Shown here: positions 39,581 through 59,471 of the stretch, piece after piece
How the letters are laid out: each line of letters begins with the position of its first letter
How positions within the stretch are numbered: position 1 is the stretch's first letter
Source of the DNA: Paramecium tetraurelia
Taxonomy: Eukaryota; Ciliophora; Oligohymenophorea; Peniculida; Parameciidae
Assembly: GCF_000165425.1 (NCBI RefSeq)
Contig: NW_001799647.1
Coordinates: forward strand, 62,001-126,000
DNA length: 64,000 nucleotides
Reading direction: 5' to 3'
Translations under genes and position numbers: made by a program
The notes under the pieces: generated by a model
Databases searched by the model: none
What the model saw: the letters and a program-made list of their open reading frames with translations, nothing else
Told to the model about the DNA's origin: nothing

Positions 39581-40155
39581 TCATACAAATATCTCGTAAC
39601 TATTTATCTATTTCTCGTGAATCATCTTTTACAATTTTTGAACCAATTTCTTATTAAAGGGTTACTAAATAAATTAATTAACTTATAATTTGAAATAAAA
39701 TTTAGTAATTTAAAATGAAGGCAATTTGGAAAATTTATTGTTAAATATTTTAAATGATTCATCATTAATTCCAATATCTTACACAGATAACCATAATTTT
39801 GCACAATTTCCTTAACTCGCGCAAAGCTTTGGATACTATTACAATCGTTTTTTTCCGATTGGGGCGTAATATACATCCAAATTTACATCTTTCAAATTTA
39901 GAGGTACATAAAAGCTTGCATTAGAGCATCAATTCCTTCCCTGGTGATTTTATTATTGTAAAGTGAAATATCCATAAATGATAATCAATTCAAATTAGTA
40001 GCAGGTACACTTCATTTTCTTATGGTTTCTAATATGGAGTAAAACCGATTTAAAGATGAATTATAGTATCTTTATTTTAATGTAAGAATCTTATCTACAA
40101 TAATAATTGAGACTGAATCAAGGAGACCGTCAAAAATAGATTTATAGGAAGCCAT
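39581..40155 (-). pseudogene. Decayed leucine-rich-repeat gene
   Basis: From ATG 40153-40155 the minus frame gives MASYKSIFDGLLDSV and later a clear LRR unit, LSFMDISLYNNKITREGIDALMQA. Two in-frame TGAs lie between them (about 40025 and 40000), and the continuation with LNLKDVNLDVYYAPIGKKRL lies in a different frame up to TGA 39581-39583. I found no set of introns that joins these pieces, so I read it as a broken LRR gene. An intact gene with unusual splicing cannot be excluded. It is convergent with the coiled-coil gene and divergent from DNA ligase. Confidence 0.45.
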
Positions 40156-40193
40156 GTAAATAATTGTAATTTAATTAAATTATTACGCGCCTT

Positions 40194-42287
40194 ATGCAAA
40201 AAAACATTGCCTCATACTTCAAATCAAGCAAGAAAGGAGAAGATTAGAATGATTAGGTTAAGGAATAACAATTTATAGAGGAAAACCTCAAGAAGGAGAA
40301 ACTAATAGCTGAATTAAAAGTGCCTTCTACAAAATCGAAACAACTCAATCCAGAGGTGAAAGGTGCAGTTCTATTCATGGATATGGCAGAATTATATGAA
40401 CAAGTAGAGTGTACTTTCAATATCAAAGGTTGGAGAAATAAAAGGGTAGAATTCTAAGGATGCTATAAAAGAATTAGTGGCCAAATTGTTTATTAGAATC
40501 ATGAAGGAAAATAGAGAGGAATTTGTACCTGCATATTTGTTTAGCATTTTGAAATTGGGACCTGATTATGAATCATGGGAATTAGGGATTGGACAAAGGA
40601 ATCATTGTAAAATCCATCAGTGCTGTGTCTGGGAAGAGTGTATATAAAATATAACTATGAAAAGGAAAAATAAGTAAGAGACTTAATGAACACATTGGGA
40701 GATTTAGGTTTGGCGATTGAAAAATCAAAATCCACTTAAACGTAATTAAACAAGTTTTTTGTATCTCAGACTGTCAAGGAGGAAGTGAAATTAACAATGA
40801 TTTAAGTTTTTAACACTTTATAGTAATTGCAAAAATAAGAAGGCACAGGAAGTTCATTGGAGAAAGAGAGAATTCTGACCAATCTATTAAGAATGGCTAA
40901 ACCCATTGAAGCCAAATATATAATAAGATTCATAGAGAAGAATCTCAAGATTGGAGCAGCTGAAAAGACTATGTAAGCTGCTTTAGCTCGAGCATTCTAA
41001 TTGTATCACAAGGGGAATGTGGAGGGAGATTATGAAAGCATAATAAATCAAGCATTATGTGAATGTCCGAATTACAAAAAGATTATTGATACTCTATTCA
41101 GCATTTAAAGTTTAAAGGAGGTTCCTGAAGTATGTCATATTATACCAGGAGTGCCCTGTAAACCCATGTTGGCTAAGCCTATGAAATCAATATAGATGAT
41201 ATTTTAGAGATTCGAAAATATGAAATTTACATGTGAATATAAATATGATGGTTTAAGAGGTCAGATTCATTTTGAAAATGGTCAAGTGAGTATATTTTCA
41301 AGGAATCTAGAGAACATGACTCAAACATACCCAGATATTGTTACCTACATTCACACTCATTATAAGCATTTGGATGGTTTTATAATTGATTCTGAAATTG
41401 TTGCTTATGATGTTGCAAATAATAGAATCTTACCATTTCAAACTCTAACAAGTAGAGCTAAAAAGAATGTTGATTAGAATCAAATTGAAATTCAAGTTTG
41501 TTTATACATATTTGATTTACTATATTTGAATAGGCAAAGTTTTTTGAAAGAGACTTTGGAGAAAAGAAGATAGACTTTGAGAGAAACATTCAAGGAGGAG
41601 GAAGGAAAGCTGAAGTTTGCAACATCCAGAGACTCAGAAAATTTTGAAGAAATTGAAGAATTTCTGTTAAATTCAATAAAAATGGGATGTGAAGGTTTAA
41701 TGATCAAGACTTTAGAGGTCAATTCGCAATATGAACCAGCCAAAAGATCATTTAATTGGTTGAAATTAAAAAAGGATTATTTAGATAATGGATTGTCTGA
41801 TACATTTGATTTAGTACCTATTGGTGCTTGTTATGGAACAGGAAAAAGAAAGGGATTCTACGGAAGCTATTTGCTGGCCTGTTATAATGAAGATATGGAT
41901 TAATATGAAACCACTTGCAAGATTGGCACAGGATTTAGTGATGAAAATTTGGAGAAGTTCTTTTAATTCTTCCAAGAATACTTAATTCCTCATCCATTGT
42001 CAGAATATAAATGCGATGGAGTGAATATGGATGTTTGGTTTAGTCCTGTTGTTGTTTGGGAGATCAAGAGTGCTGACATCCAAATATCACCCATCTATAG
42101 TGCTTGTTCAACAATTTTATAATTAAATAATAAAGGAGTGGGATTGAGATTTCCAAGATTGATTAAAGTGCGAGAAGACAAGAAGCCTAATGAAGCCACT
42201 AGTTCATAATTTTTATATGATGTATATAAATAATAGGCTGTTGTGGCCAGCAATAATACATTTGAGTAGGATGATGATTTTTATTGA
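40194..42287 (+). CDS. LIG1: ATP-dependent DNA ligase I, about 680 aa, with apparent +1 frameshift
   Basis: The N-terminus [14 protein letters not shown] is a PCNA-interacting (PIP) box, as in DNA ligase I. A DNA-binding domain with ELGIGQ...SGKS follows. The adenylation motif KYDGLRG has the active-site Lys at about residue 333. [28 protein letters not shown] and the motif V region NWLKLKKDY follow, then an OB-fold end. It seals Okazaki-fragment nicks. Introns 40404-40428 and 40640-40664 both end in AAG and are supported by the ligase motifs around them. Between GIGQ and the conserved IIVKSIS block (around 40594-40600) one extra base breaks the frame; elsewhere the gene is intact to TGA 42285-42287. 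That could be an assembly error, a real mutation or programmed frameshifting. Confidence 0.9.
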
Positions 42288-42303
42288 TTTTTAAGTTTGG
42301 TAT

Positions 42304-44796
42304 TCAAATTATTAATTTTATGATATTGGGGATGAAAATATTTAACAATGCTATTTACTTTACGTTTAGATTGTGAGTAATAGTTGGGCAATTTGAATAT
42401 TCTAAAAAACTATAATTGTGACTGTCCCAGAGTAAGCATTTAATCGATTTCATTGTTACTATCATCTATTTTGGAATTTCATATCTACTCACAATTTCTT
42501 CATATTTCTAATTGAATTAGCAACATTCTTGTTTAATTTATTTCCATTCCGAATCATCATTCTTATGTGTCATTCTAAGATTAACATAATAATATTACCC
42601 AAATTGCTGAATGAACCAATCTACTATGATCTAATTCTAATTGTTTACCCATATGCCATCGATAAATTCATCGTTTGATTGAATTGCCATCAAATAACCA
42701 TATTTATCAATGTAAAACTATCATTTAATCAAATTATATATTACTGTTTTATAATCTCTTCTAACATTGAAGTATTTTTCTATAATATCTGATTTAAATG
42801 ATAACCCAGTGCTTTGATTCCAAACTTAATTGAAATGACAAAATTAAATTTGTAATTTTTGAATCCTTTAAGTAATAAACTCGTTGATTATATTACTCTG
42901 GTTTTCTAATTAAGTGATTATTATGATGTTGGTGGGTTCTTAAAATTCATCCTCAATGGATGCCAATTTATTTAAAATTATAAGTATTTACTTCTCAAAA
43001 TCATCATACAAAACAAAGAGCAAAGTGTTAATGGTTATTTTAATGGATTCATCGAAATCCATCAATTTCTCATTTATTGATATCTGGTAATCTATGCCAT
43101 GATATATATATTTCTTAATCAAATTCATACCATTACCGCACAGATTCTAAGTTTTTATTGACTTAAATTAGATGATATGTTATTCCTATTATTATTTCAA
43201 TAACTTTAACTCATCTAAGTTCTTGATTGCAATAGATTTATTATGTAATTCATACATGTCCAGAAAAACAAATGAGTCTCTCATTTGATTAGTCCACTCC
43301 AGTTTATCTTATTCAAGAATTCTCATTATTTTGCTTTCACTTTTCTAATCTGTCTACCATTCTATATTTCTTCGTTTAATTAGAAATAGTTTCAATTTGA
43401 AGTGGAACTATTACGTGAAATCCTATAGGAAATCCATCAAATCAATTTTATTGAATGTGTAAGTGTGAGGAATGGAATAAACGTTTAAATCAGGGTCCTA
43501 ATATAATGCAAGATCAATACTTTCCATCTCAATCCAATTGATTCTTTTAATTCTCTACAAGTTTCTGTGAGTATTTTCTATTTCTGAATAGATGCTGCAG
43601 GATATATTGAAGGTAACAAGTATGTTTTAGTAACTTCTTTGAATTTTTGTTCATCAAAATCATAATTAAAATAGATCTGTTTAATGAGTTCAAATTAAAA
43701 TGGTTCTCCTGGATGATATTTAGATAATATCTATGGTAAGCGACCACTCTTAAACAATTACTTGAAATCCTTATATTAAACATAGCTGATAGTCTCACTG
43801 GATTGGTAGATTTGTTATTGCAAAATCTATTATTTTGTTAATGTATGTTTTGGTGTTTATGGCTTATTCTTACTGATATATGATGAATAATGAATGTGTA
43901 ATTCTTTCAGTAACTTCTTTTCATATTTAATTGCCTTAGATTTCTGAGAACTAACGTCATCAAATTCTTCACAGATTTAATCTGGTTTTTTGGGTACGTA
44001 AAATTCAGGTGTTTCTGCTCTGATTACTTTGCCTTATGGATCAATGATGATGAATATATCTTCTTTGGTTTATTCTTCGATGTGAAATACTTGATTTGAA
44101 TTGAAATCTAAAATACTCTGTGATAATTATACACTAATGATGTTCAGGCACGTTTTCATTGATATCTATGAATTTCATATGCCATCCATATTTATTGATA
44201 AATTTTTATAAATCTACATATTTATGTGTTGAGGTCCAATTTATCAAACCATAAAACTCATATTGAGCAAACTTAAAGATTTTCGATAACTTAATGGTGA
44301 TGATTTATTAGAATTTATAGAATTGCTTAAGACTTTGCAACTTATACAATTACAATTGCAAAAATATAGTGTATTTTCCATTGTTGCTAAAATTGATTAA
44401 TTATGATTGTTTGACATCCACAAACTTTACAAAAATCTGTTGGGGAAAGAAGTCATTTTTCATTAGGGTTGTGTGAATAGTTGCTTAAGTGATTGCTGGT
44501 TTGAAATTTCGAAGAGGCCTCAATAAAATAATAGATTATGGATGTGAATCCAAGAATGAGTGCATATAATTTCTAGATTCCAAATTGCTTTGCATCCACT
44601 TATCTGCACTCTTTATGATTCTCCTCTTCTATAATACCCACTCCTTCCTCTGCTTGATGTAGCAATAGTTGTAAACAGATGTGTATATGATGATGGTCTC
44701 AACAAACTGTCCCTCTGTCAATTAATCCAACAACAGATACAAACTATCAGATGAAGCCTTTTCCTCATTCTAAGGACGACTACCTAGACATCCCAT
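42304..44796 (-). CDS. Large protein with dual-acylation start, 805 aa, unknown function
   Basis: ATG 44794-44796 begins MGCLGSRPQ, a good N-myristoylation plus palmitoylation signal. Introns 44108-44132, 43498-43520 and 42718-42744 (all TAG) give 806 whole codons ending TGA 42304-42306. The sequence is rich in Ile, Lys, Phe, Tyr and Gln, with aromatic alternating stretches (KYTIFLQLQLYKLQ, FFPQQIFVKFVDV, QYYYVNLRMTH). I see no transmembrane helix and no catalytic motif. The repeated pattern of Trp/Tyr-Asp-Lys-Tyr-Gly segments (FINKYGWHMKF, FYIDKYGYLMAI) suggests at least two related modules. It is convergent with DNA ligase, 17 bases apart. Family not recognised. Confidence 0.75.
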
Positions 44797-45553
44797 CAGA
44801 TAATTAATATTTAATTATTTTACACATTTTCATATATATTCATAAATAAATGAAATTCCATCTCACTTAACTGAATCACTTCATCTATAACTCAACTGTG
44901 AGATAATTATGTTAATCACAATTGTTAAAGAAAATCGTAGATTATTCAGGAAATTCCAAGAAGATCTTACACTCACAATTATTAGACATTATAGGATGGA
45001 ATTGAATTTTACTGCAGAAATGGTCTTGAAATAGTTATTGATTCTTAAAAGTTTACAAATTTTGATGTTCTGAAGTGAGGGTTTCAAATTAAAATAAAAT
45101 CTAAACAATTTGCATGGACTGTTCTATTAAAAGAGAAATAATAAAGCAGCATTCTAGTTGATTTATATTGGAAAGTTTTGAATGACATCTGAATTTCAAT
45201 TGTATATTGGAATAGAAAAGAAAACAATTTATTAATGATTGTTATAGCAATATGGAATGCATGATATAGATTTAAAAGTTATATTGCACTTGCATTTACA
45301 TAACTAAATGATGTAAGTACAATCACTCTAATTGAAATTTAATAACTTTGTGATATTACTGAGTATTGATTATCATCTTAGAAATAATGGGTATTATTTA
45401 CTTAAATGGCAATTGTAATTTGGTTCAATGATTGTAATTAAGTTCCATGTTTGTAATAGATGATTAATCTAAAAAGTTTGAAGTGTCTTTTCAATTGTTT
45501 ATTCAGAATATGGAGTGTTAATGATCCATTATAATATTATTATATATATTATT
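44797..45553. other. Probable decayed coding region
   Basis: A plus frame reads DGIEFYCRNGLEIVIDSQKF and continues past TGA codons with GFQIKIKSKQFAWTVLLKEK. These stretches look like protein, but the TGAs cannot be removed by plausible introns. A second short frame starts at ATG 44910. The likeliest reading is an old pseudogene upstream of the BEACH gene. The last 100 bases are AT-rich promoter-like spacer. Confidence 0.3.
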
Positions 45554-51718
<6,165 letters not shown>

Positions 51719-51769
51719 TATATTTTGATTATTTAGATGTCTAAAATAAATATACAATAAAAACAAAGA

Positions 51770-52207
51770 TCATTCTAAAACAAAGGCCAACCAATCTTTT
51801 TCGGATATTTAAAGGGGAGTTGATAAGTTGGCTTACAAATCAGTTGATATGGGATCCTATTAGTTTGGTTACACATTGGATTAAAAATAAGGTTTTTGAA
51901 TTGATTTGATTCTAATTTATTTTTTCTATAAAAATGATGGTCTTGAACTAAAACACAAATCCACTGAGAAATGCTTTCGTTTTTGAAAGGAGGACTCAGG
52001 TCTGTCGTTAACGATGGCCTTCTTATCGATGTGACAAATCTTATCAAGTATGAGTTTGGCTTGCTTTTGAGTAGGAGTAACGTAATGCAATTATAAAATT
52101 GGTTATTTGGCATAAAAGTTCTTATGTTTGGAGAAACGTGGTTTAAATGCAAACGGTTATTAATCAGGAATGAGGAGATTGACTAGTTCATTTGATTTAT
52201 GTCTCAT
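51770..52207 (-). CDS. Hypothetical protein, 145 aa
   Basis: Intronless frame of 146 codons from ATG 52205-52207 to TGA 51770-51772. It is basic and Gln/Ser/Lys-rich, with no membrane segment and no motif I recognise. Its 5' end is only 21 bases from the ATG of the divergent SRPK-type kinase gene, and its 3' end faces the BEACH gene. Confidence 0.6.
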
Positions 52208-52228
52208 TAATATTAAAATATTTATAAA

Positions 52229-54321
<2,093 letters not shown>

Positions 54322-54366
54322 GTATTAAAATACATATATTGATTTGAAAGATTATTAATTATTTTA

Positions 54367-55393
54367 ATGAGTTGTTTTTCTGTTCAGAAACATGTCAATT
54401 ATGGAGAGGTGATTTTAATAGTTGGAGATTGTCACAAGATATAATGGAATGTGTAGAATGGAATTTAAATGCAATGGAATTAAGATGATATCTGGACTGT
54501 CACACTGGACTCCTGTTGTTTACCTATGAATTATCGTTATGTAGTTGTTAAGTAAGACAGCAGACAGATAGTTCAATGGGAAGATGGAATCAACAGAGTG
54601 TTCAATTCTCATCAAGATGTTCAGGATGTTTGGGGTCATCTTCGTATTACTCTAAAACTCATGAATTACCCTGATTCCAACATAACTCTCAATCTCTACA
54701 CTCAAACAGGAAGACACAAGATTCCGCTCAACAGAATTGAGGGTGAATGCACACAAACTTTTCAGATCCCGAATAAATCTATTCATTAATTGGCTTATAA
54801 ATACCAATCCAATGAAAAGTGGGAAAGAGGGGGTGTGCGAATGATCCAATCCCATCCAATTATCAACAATGTCATGCATGTAACTGACTCAAGTGTAGAT
54901 TTCAACCTGAATTATAATCGCGTTTTTGAAAACTTATACGTTGGTTCATTTATTTATATAGAGTAATTATTTATTGTAATATAATAGTGAAATCCGCATT
55001 CTATAAGATTTGGGTGTAAATGCCATACTCAACTTACAGACTGTTGAAGATCTAATCAACAAGGATTTGCCAGAAGATTATTTTGATTAACTTCATTGTC
55101 AAAGCCAATCTCTTGGTATCATCTATTTGCAATGTCCAATTAAGGATTGTAATAAGAGATCCTATCTCTAAAATGGAGGCGATGCCTATTAGATCCTCAG
55201 GAAACTGCTGGATCAAGGCAAATGCGTGTATGTCCATTGCACTGATGGGATTCAAAGGAGTGTTCAAACCATTATACTCTACATGGTTTAGGATTTGAAT
55301 TACACTCTAGAGTAGGCCATCGAATTAGTTCAAGTCATTAGACCAAGATCGAAACCTATTCGTGAAGTACTATAAAAAGTCTTAAATCTTTGA
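54367..55393 (+). CDS. Laforin-like glucan phosphatase (CBM20 + dual-specificity phosphatase), 333 aa
   Basis: The N-terminal 110 residues form a starch-binding CBM20 module: VNYGEVILIVGDCHKIQWNV, a Trp-containing DDIWTVTLD, and YRYVVVKQDSRQIVQWEDG. The C-terminal dual-specificity phosphatase domain starts at NRVFENLYVGSF and contains LGVNAILNLQTVEDL and the active site HCTDGIQRS (C-x5-R, about residue 281). This order is that of laforin, which removes phosphate from glycogen or starch-like glucan; a ciliate storing amylopectin/glycogen would use it. One 25-nt intron (54963-54987, TAG); exons give 334 codons; TGA 55391-55393. It lies 45 bases after the SRPK gene. Confidence 0.88.
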
Positions 55394-55414
55394 TATCCAA
55401 ATTTTATGTAATCA

Positions 55415-55766
55415 TCATTTTATTAATACATTAATTTCATTTAATAACTAATTCTCTATTTCTATTTGTTTTGAATTGACCCATTTCCCATTGACATAGT
55501 TGAAACGTTGAGGCCCACTTATGGGAGATGAGTACCACAACTATTTGTTGGGAGTCTGTCTGTTAATCACAAAGGATTTCCCATTCGGTAGATGCACATT
55601 GAGGACACCATCTGAGAATGAAGTTTCCACATTCTCAAAATTCTCAATCTTGTCATTCAATGTCTTTTAATTTATCATTTATTATTGTTACACTTAATTA
55701 GAGATTGCTCAGTTTCAGGAATTGAGTGGTAGTGAATTCTGTGCAAAACTTAAATGTTCTTAACAT
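55415..55766 (-). CDS. Frataxin, 107 aa
   Basis: After a short N-terminal stretch with Arg/Lys/Ser/Thr, likely a mitochondrial presequence, comes the frataxin fold: DKIENFENVETSFSDGVLNV, LPNGKSFVINRQTPNKQLWY, SSPISGPQRFNY. The acidic first helix and the QTPNKQLWYSSPxSGP signature are diagnostic. Frataxin acts in the mitochondrial matrix as allosteric activator/iron partner of Fe-S cluster assembly. One 28-nt intron (55664-55691, ending AAG) gives 108 codons; TGA 55415-55417. The preprotein is short compared with animal frataxins. Confidence 0.92.
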
Positions 55767-55799
55767 TTTTATTATTATATATTAATTTAAATTTGAAAC

Positions 55800-57370
55800 A
55801 TGTTGCAGAGTATATCAATCTCGGATTACAAACAATCCCCTTAATCTATATTCAACTCTCTTCAATCACAAGGGGTCATCAGATCAGTCAATCTAAATTC
55901 AGGAATCAAGTCATCAGCCATCAAATCAAGTGGATCCAAAAGATTACACTCAGAGTGCAACTCTGAATTACAATGTATCTCCATTCATAACTAAACCCAG
56001 TGTCTGTTAGCAGTGAGAATTCCAAATAACGCTCATGTTCTATGCAATCCAATCGACCCACTATTACAAGGTAGTTATCGCACAATTAATCCATCATTGA
56101 CACTGTCAATAAGAAGATGACCTCAGAAACTAAGGAGAATAAGTTCGTCTCCATCAATCAACATGAGTAAGTCTCGGATTTCAATTAAAAAAACTCAAAA
56201 GAACAGCAAACTCTGATCAATTTATAAAATAAGGTTACTATTTTGATAGAGGAGAATTAAAAACTCATCCTTATTAATGAGTAATTGATGTAAGAGTTAG
56301 AAAAAGCTAAGATTGCTTATGAAACCAATAATCAGACTGTATTATTATAATCATTATAAAGAGAAACACAATCACTCTAACAAACAGTTATGTAATACAA
56401 AAAAATCAATAATTAACAATCTTAATAAGTCTTAGAATTGCAATAAATACTCAATGAGAGAGAAGAATTGAATATAGAATAAAAATCTATAACAAATCAA
56501 TAACTCATTGAATCCTAATAGACAAATAAGATATTCAAAGAGCAATTTCTGTAATTGGCATAAAAATATCTGCTAAAATGCTTTGAAATAGAGAGATTGC
56601 AAACTGTTGAAAAAGTGTGGTCAGATAAAATCACTATTGTGTTAAAGGAGAATGAGAATTTGAATCTAATGGTATAATAGCGATTGAATGAGCAGATACA
56701 ATTGCAATAATAGTACAAATAGCAAAATGAATTAATACTCAAATTGGAATAAGAGATAGTCTCACTATAATAATAGCACAAAGACTAGAACTACATCATA
56801 AATAAGAAGTATTAAGATCAAATTCAAATGATTGCAGATCTGAATAAATAGACTGAGTAAAGAAATGAAGAAAATAAGAAATTAAATGAATTGTTGCAAC
56901 AATAAGAGTACAAGTGGAGATAATCCTGCATCGAATTCGAGAAGGAGATGAAGCAATCTTATTCCAATAAATTGAATATAGAGATCAAACACTAAGTTTA
57001 GGTTATTCACGACGATTATTAGAAATCGTTAACGAATTATGCTTAAACAATAGCTGTTTTGTAGGGTCAAATGCAAATTTTATAGAAGTAGAATGAGTAG
57101 CTCCACAAAGCAAATTCTTAAAATTCCAATTTGAAGGAATGGAAACATGAGAAGCAATTGTACTTTGAAATAATCTAAGAATTGCAATAGAAAGTAACTG
57201 AATTGACAAGTTAATTGTCTACGATATTGAATTACAATACAAATTATGTTAGTGATTACAATAGTTTAGGAATCTAGGAATAATTGAATAAATTGGAAGA
57301 TTGTTAAAAGTACAATTAGAAGATGTATAAGAAATGTTAATAAATATTTAACTAAAAATTTTATGTTTGA
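55800..57370 (+). CDS. Long coiled-coil protein, 514 aa
   Basis: ATG 55800; a 26-nt intron ending in CAG (55975-56000) switches to the long frame ending at TGA 57368-57370; exons give 515 codons. About the first 115 residues are Ser/Asn/Gln-rich; the rest is an almost unbroken Gln/Leu/Lys/Glu coiled coil with many TAA/TAG glutamines. No motor, membrane or enzyme motif. Such proteins in Paramecium often belong to basal bodies, striated rootlets or the infraciliary lattice, but nothing here identifies which. Confidence 0.75.
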
Positions 57371-57416
57371 TAAAATGATATATAAATTGATAAATGAATT
57401 AAATTAAGAATAGAAA

Positions 57417-58728
57417 TCATTTATTTTCCAGTTGAAATGAGTCATCATCCATTTGAGGTTCATCTTCTTCTAGTTGTTTGCTAATTTGTGGTAATTAAGT
57501 CAATTTGTGTTAAGTTGATGGTGCTCCTTTGATGATGACATAACATAGTACCTTTAAGAATTTAATCTTGTTAATTAAGATTAATGAGTAATTTGCCTAT
57601 CTAGAAACCACAAGCAGCACAATCAATTTCGCACTTTTGGTTGATTGAGACCAAAGTTCCGAATCTGCTCTTGTTATCCTCGATGACAAAGTTACTCTTG
57701 GATAACTTGATTGTGGCATGATGTCGAGATACAGTGATGTCCTATGCCTTGATATCGCATTGGAAACCTCTACCCTTGGATGATAGCTATTTAAAGACTT
57801 ACTAATTTAATGTTGTCTTGTAAAAGAGCATGTATCAGATAGATCTCGCAACAAACATTCTTCTCTCTATTGACATTCTGAATAACAGAAATTGGATTAC
57901 TTCGACTAGAATGTACTGCAATTCAGGTCTTTCAAGAGTGAATAGATCGAAATATTCATTCTCAAATTGAACTCTTATTGGTAGGCTCTCCTTGCAAATG
58001 GTGCACTCATGTTGCTTCTTCCTATTATTAAATATGGTTCTGGTTACCATTTCAATGATAATCCAAATTGAGTCTCCTCCCGTGTGATATTGGAGTCTAC
58101 CCAATAACGCATGCATTCTAAATGCACTGCCTGACTATTGCCTGCACATTTGCAAATGTTAGTTAAAAACAACTAATCCCTACTCTAATTGCCTTCCATG
58201 AAACAGAATCGGCATTAGTAAATTTTATTGATGTCATTTATTTGTTGGCAATCCTGATGCTTGATTGGAGCATGTAAAATTTCCATCTGTATGTTTCTTT
58301 CTTCAAAGACTCTGTATTCACTAACAGAATGAGTAACATAAGTACACTCTTCCTAGACGAATAATTGAATTGACTACAATGGGATACTCAGATCCACTTG
58401 ATGATTTAATGTCTTTTACAACAATAAATGTAGGCTGAGTCACAGATAATATGATTTCATATTGATTTGCTATTTGAATTCTTGATAAAACAACTTACTT
58501 TATTTGTTCACCTTCAGTAGTATCTTTTTATTACTCTTAGTATCATTACTCTCAAAGTAAACTGAATCTGCCATATGAAGAGATTATACTTTCTTCATAA
58601 ATGGTTGTCGACCCACCTCGAAATTTCCACATATGAAAAGTGTCAGTTTATTCATGATCTATTAGACCCATACCTTATTTGGTATCCTGTTTTATTAGCA
58701 CTTCCAAATTATTTTTGTAGGCAGGCAT
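57417..58728 (-). CDS. RING-CH (MARCH-type) zinc finger plus FHA domain protein, 377 aa
   Basis: Residues about 147-225 make a RING-CH finger: CRFCFMEG, ICKCAGN, AVHLECMRYWVDS, then CTICKESLP, the C4HC3 pattern of MARCH E3 ligases. From about 265 an FHA phosphothreonine-binding domain follows: KLGRGFQCDIKAQDITVSRHHA, then NKSRFGTLV. No transmembrane helices follow the RING-CH, unlike typical MARCH proteins. It may ubiquitinate phosphorylated partners. Seven introns: 58568-58589 (CAG), 58470-58498, 58321-58345, 58022-58047, 57878-57900 (CAG), 57775-57802 and 57527-57551 (both AAG). Exons give 378 codons; TGA 57417-57419. The AAG splices place the FHA GRG turn and an acidic tail in frame. Start ATG 58726-58728. 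Confidence 0.85.
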
Positions 58729-58944
58729 TAAAATAATCATTTTTTTTAATATTTATTAATGCTCATTTGCTATAAAAGAATAATAATTATTAAATTATTT
58801 ATTAAATAATGTGTGTTATTTCATTCATATTTTATTATTTTACCTTCTAGAATTTAAAAATTCTTCTGATTTCGAGAATTTACTAAAAATTGTTTCAAAA
58901 CCATATGAAACTAATTCTTATAGAATTATTAATCTAAAATCACA

Positions 58945-59409
58945 ATGAATCAAAGTTAATATCAAGTTGCCTTTAAAAACTATTGGTGTCATCTATGTTA
59001 AAAGGAATCACATTATCGTTTAGAGGGTGAATTAATAAATTCAGAATAATTCTGTTAAAATTGTGGATGTGTTTTAGAACAAATAGTTACCAAACAATAT
59101 CATCCCAAACAATTCTAAGTCTATCAATAACCAGTAAGATTACAGAGAGTGTATTATCACATAATTTTCTATTAAAATAATGACGATGAACATTAAAATA
59201 ATGGAGCCACTGAAGATCAAATTAAAAACATGAAGAGATAAACCCATGAAGGGGAACAGGAGCAGACTTGTTACATCTGTCAAGATGATTTCAAAAATGG
59301 AGAGTAAATTGCCATGATGAATTGTAATCATGGTTTCCATGAGGATTGCATTGCAAAATGGTTGAGAATGAACAATTCTTGTCCAGTTTGCAGATGTAAA
59401 CAAAATTGA
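58945..59409 (+). CDS. RING-H2 finger protein, probable E3 ubiquitin ligase, 154 aa
   Basis: Intronless, 155 codons from ATG 58945 to TGA 59407-59409. The C-terminus is a canonical RING-H2: [19 protein letters not shown], then [20 protein letters not shown] and CR, with the Cys/His ligands complete. The N-terminal part has extra CxxC pairs (YWCHLC; FCQNCGC) resembling the small zinc ribbon found in RNF115/126-type ligases. It is soluble, without membrane segments. Confidence 0.88.
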
Positions 59410-59471
59410 TTAATCTTTGTTATGTGTTTTACTTCTCTTATTATTAGCAGTAAAATATAAATATATTAACA

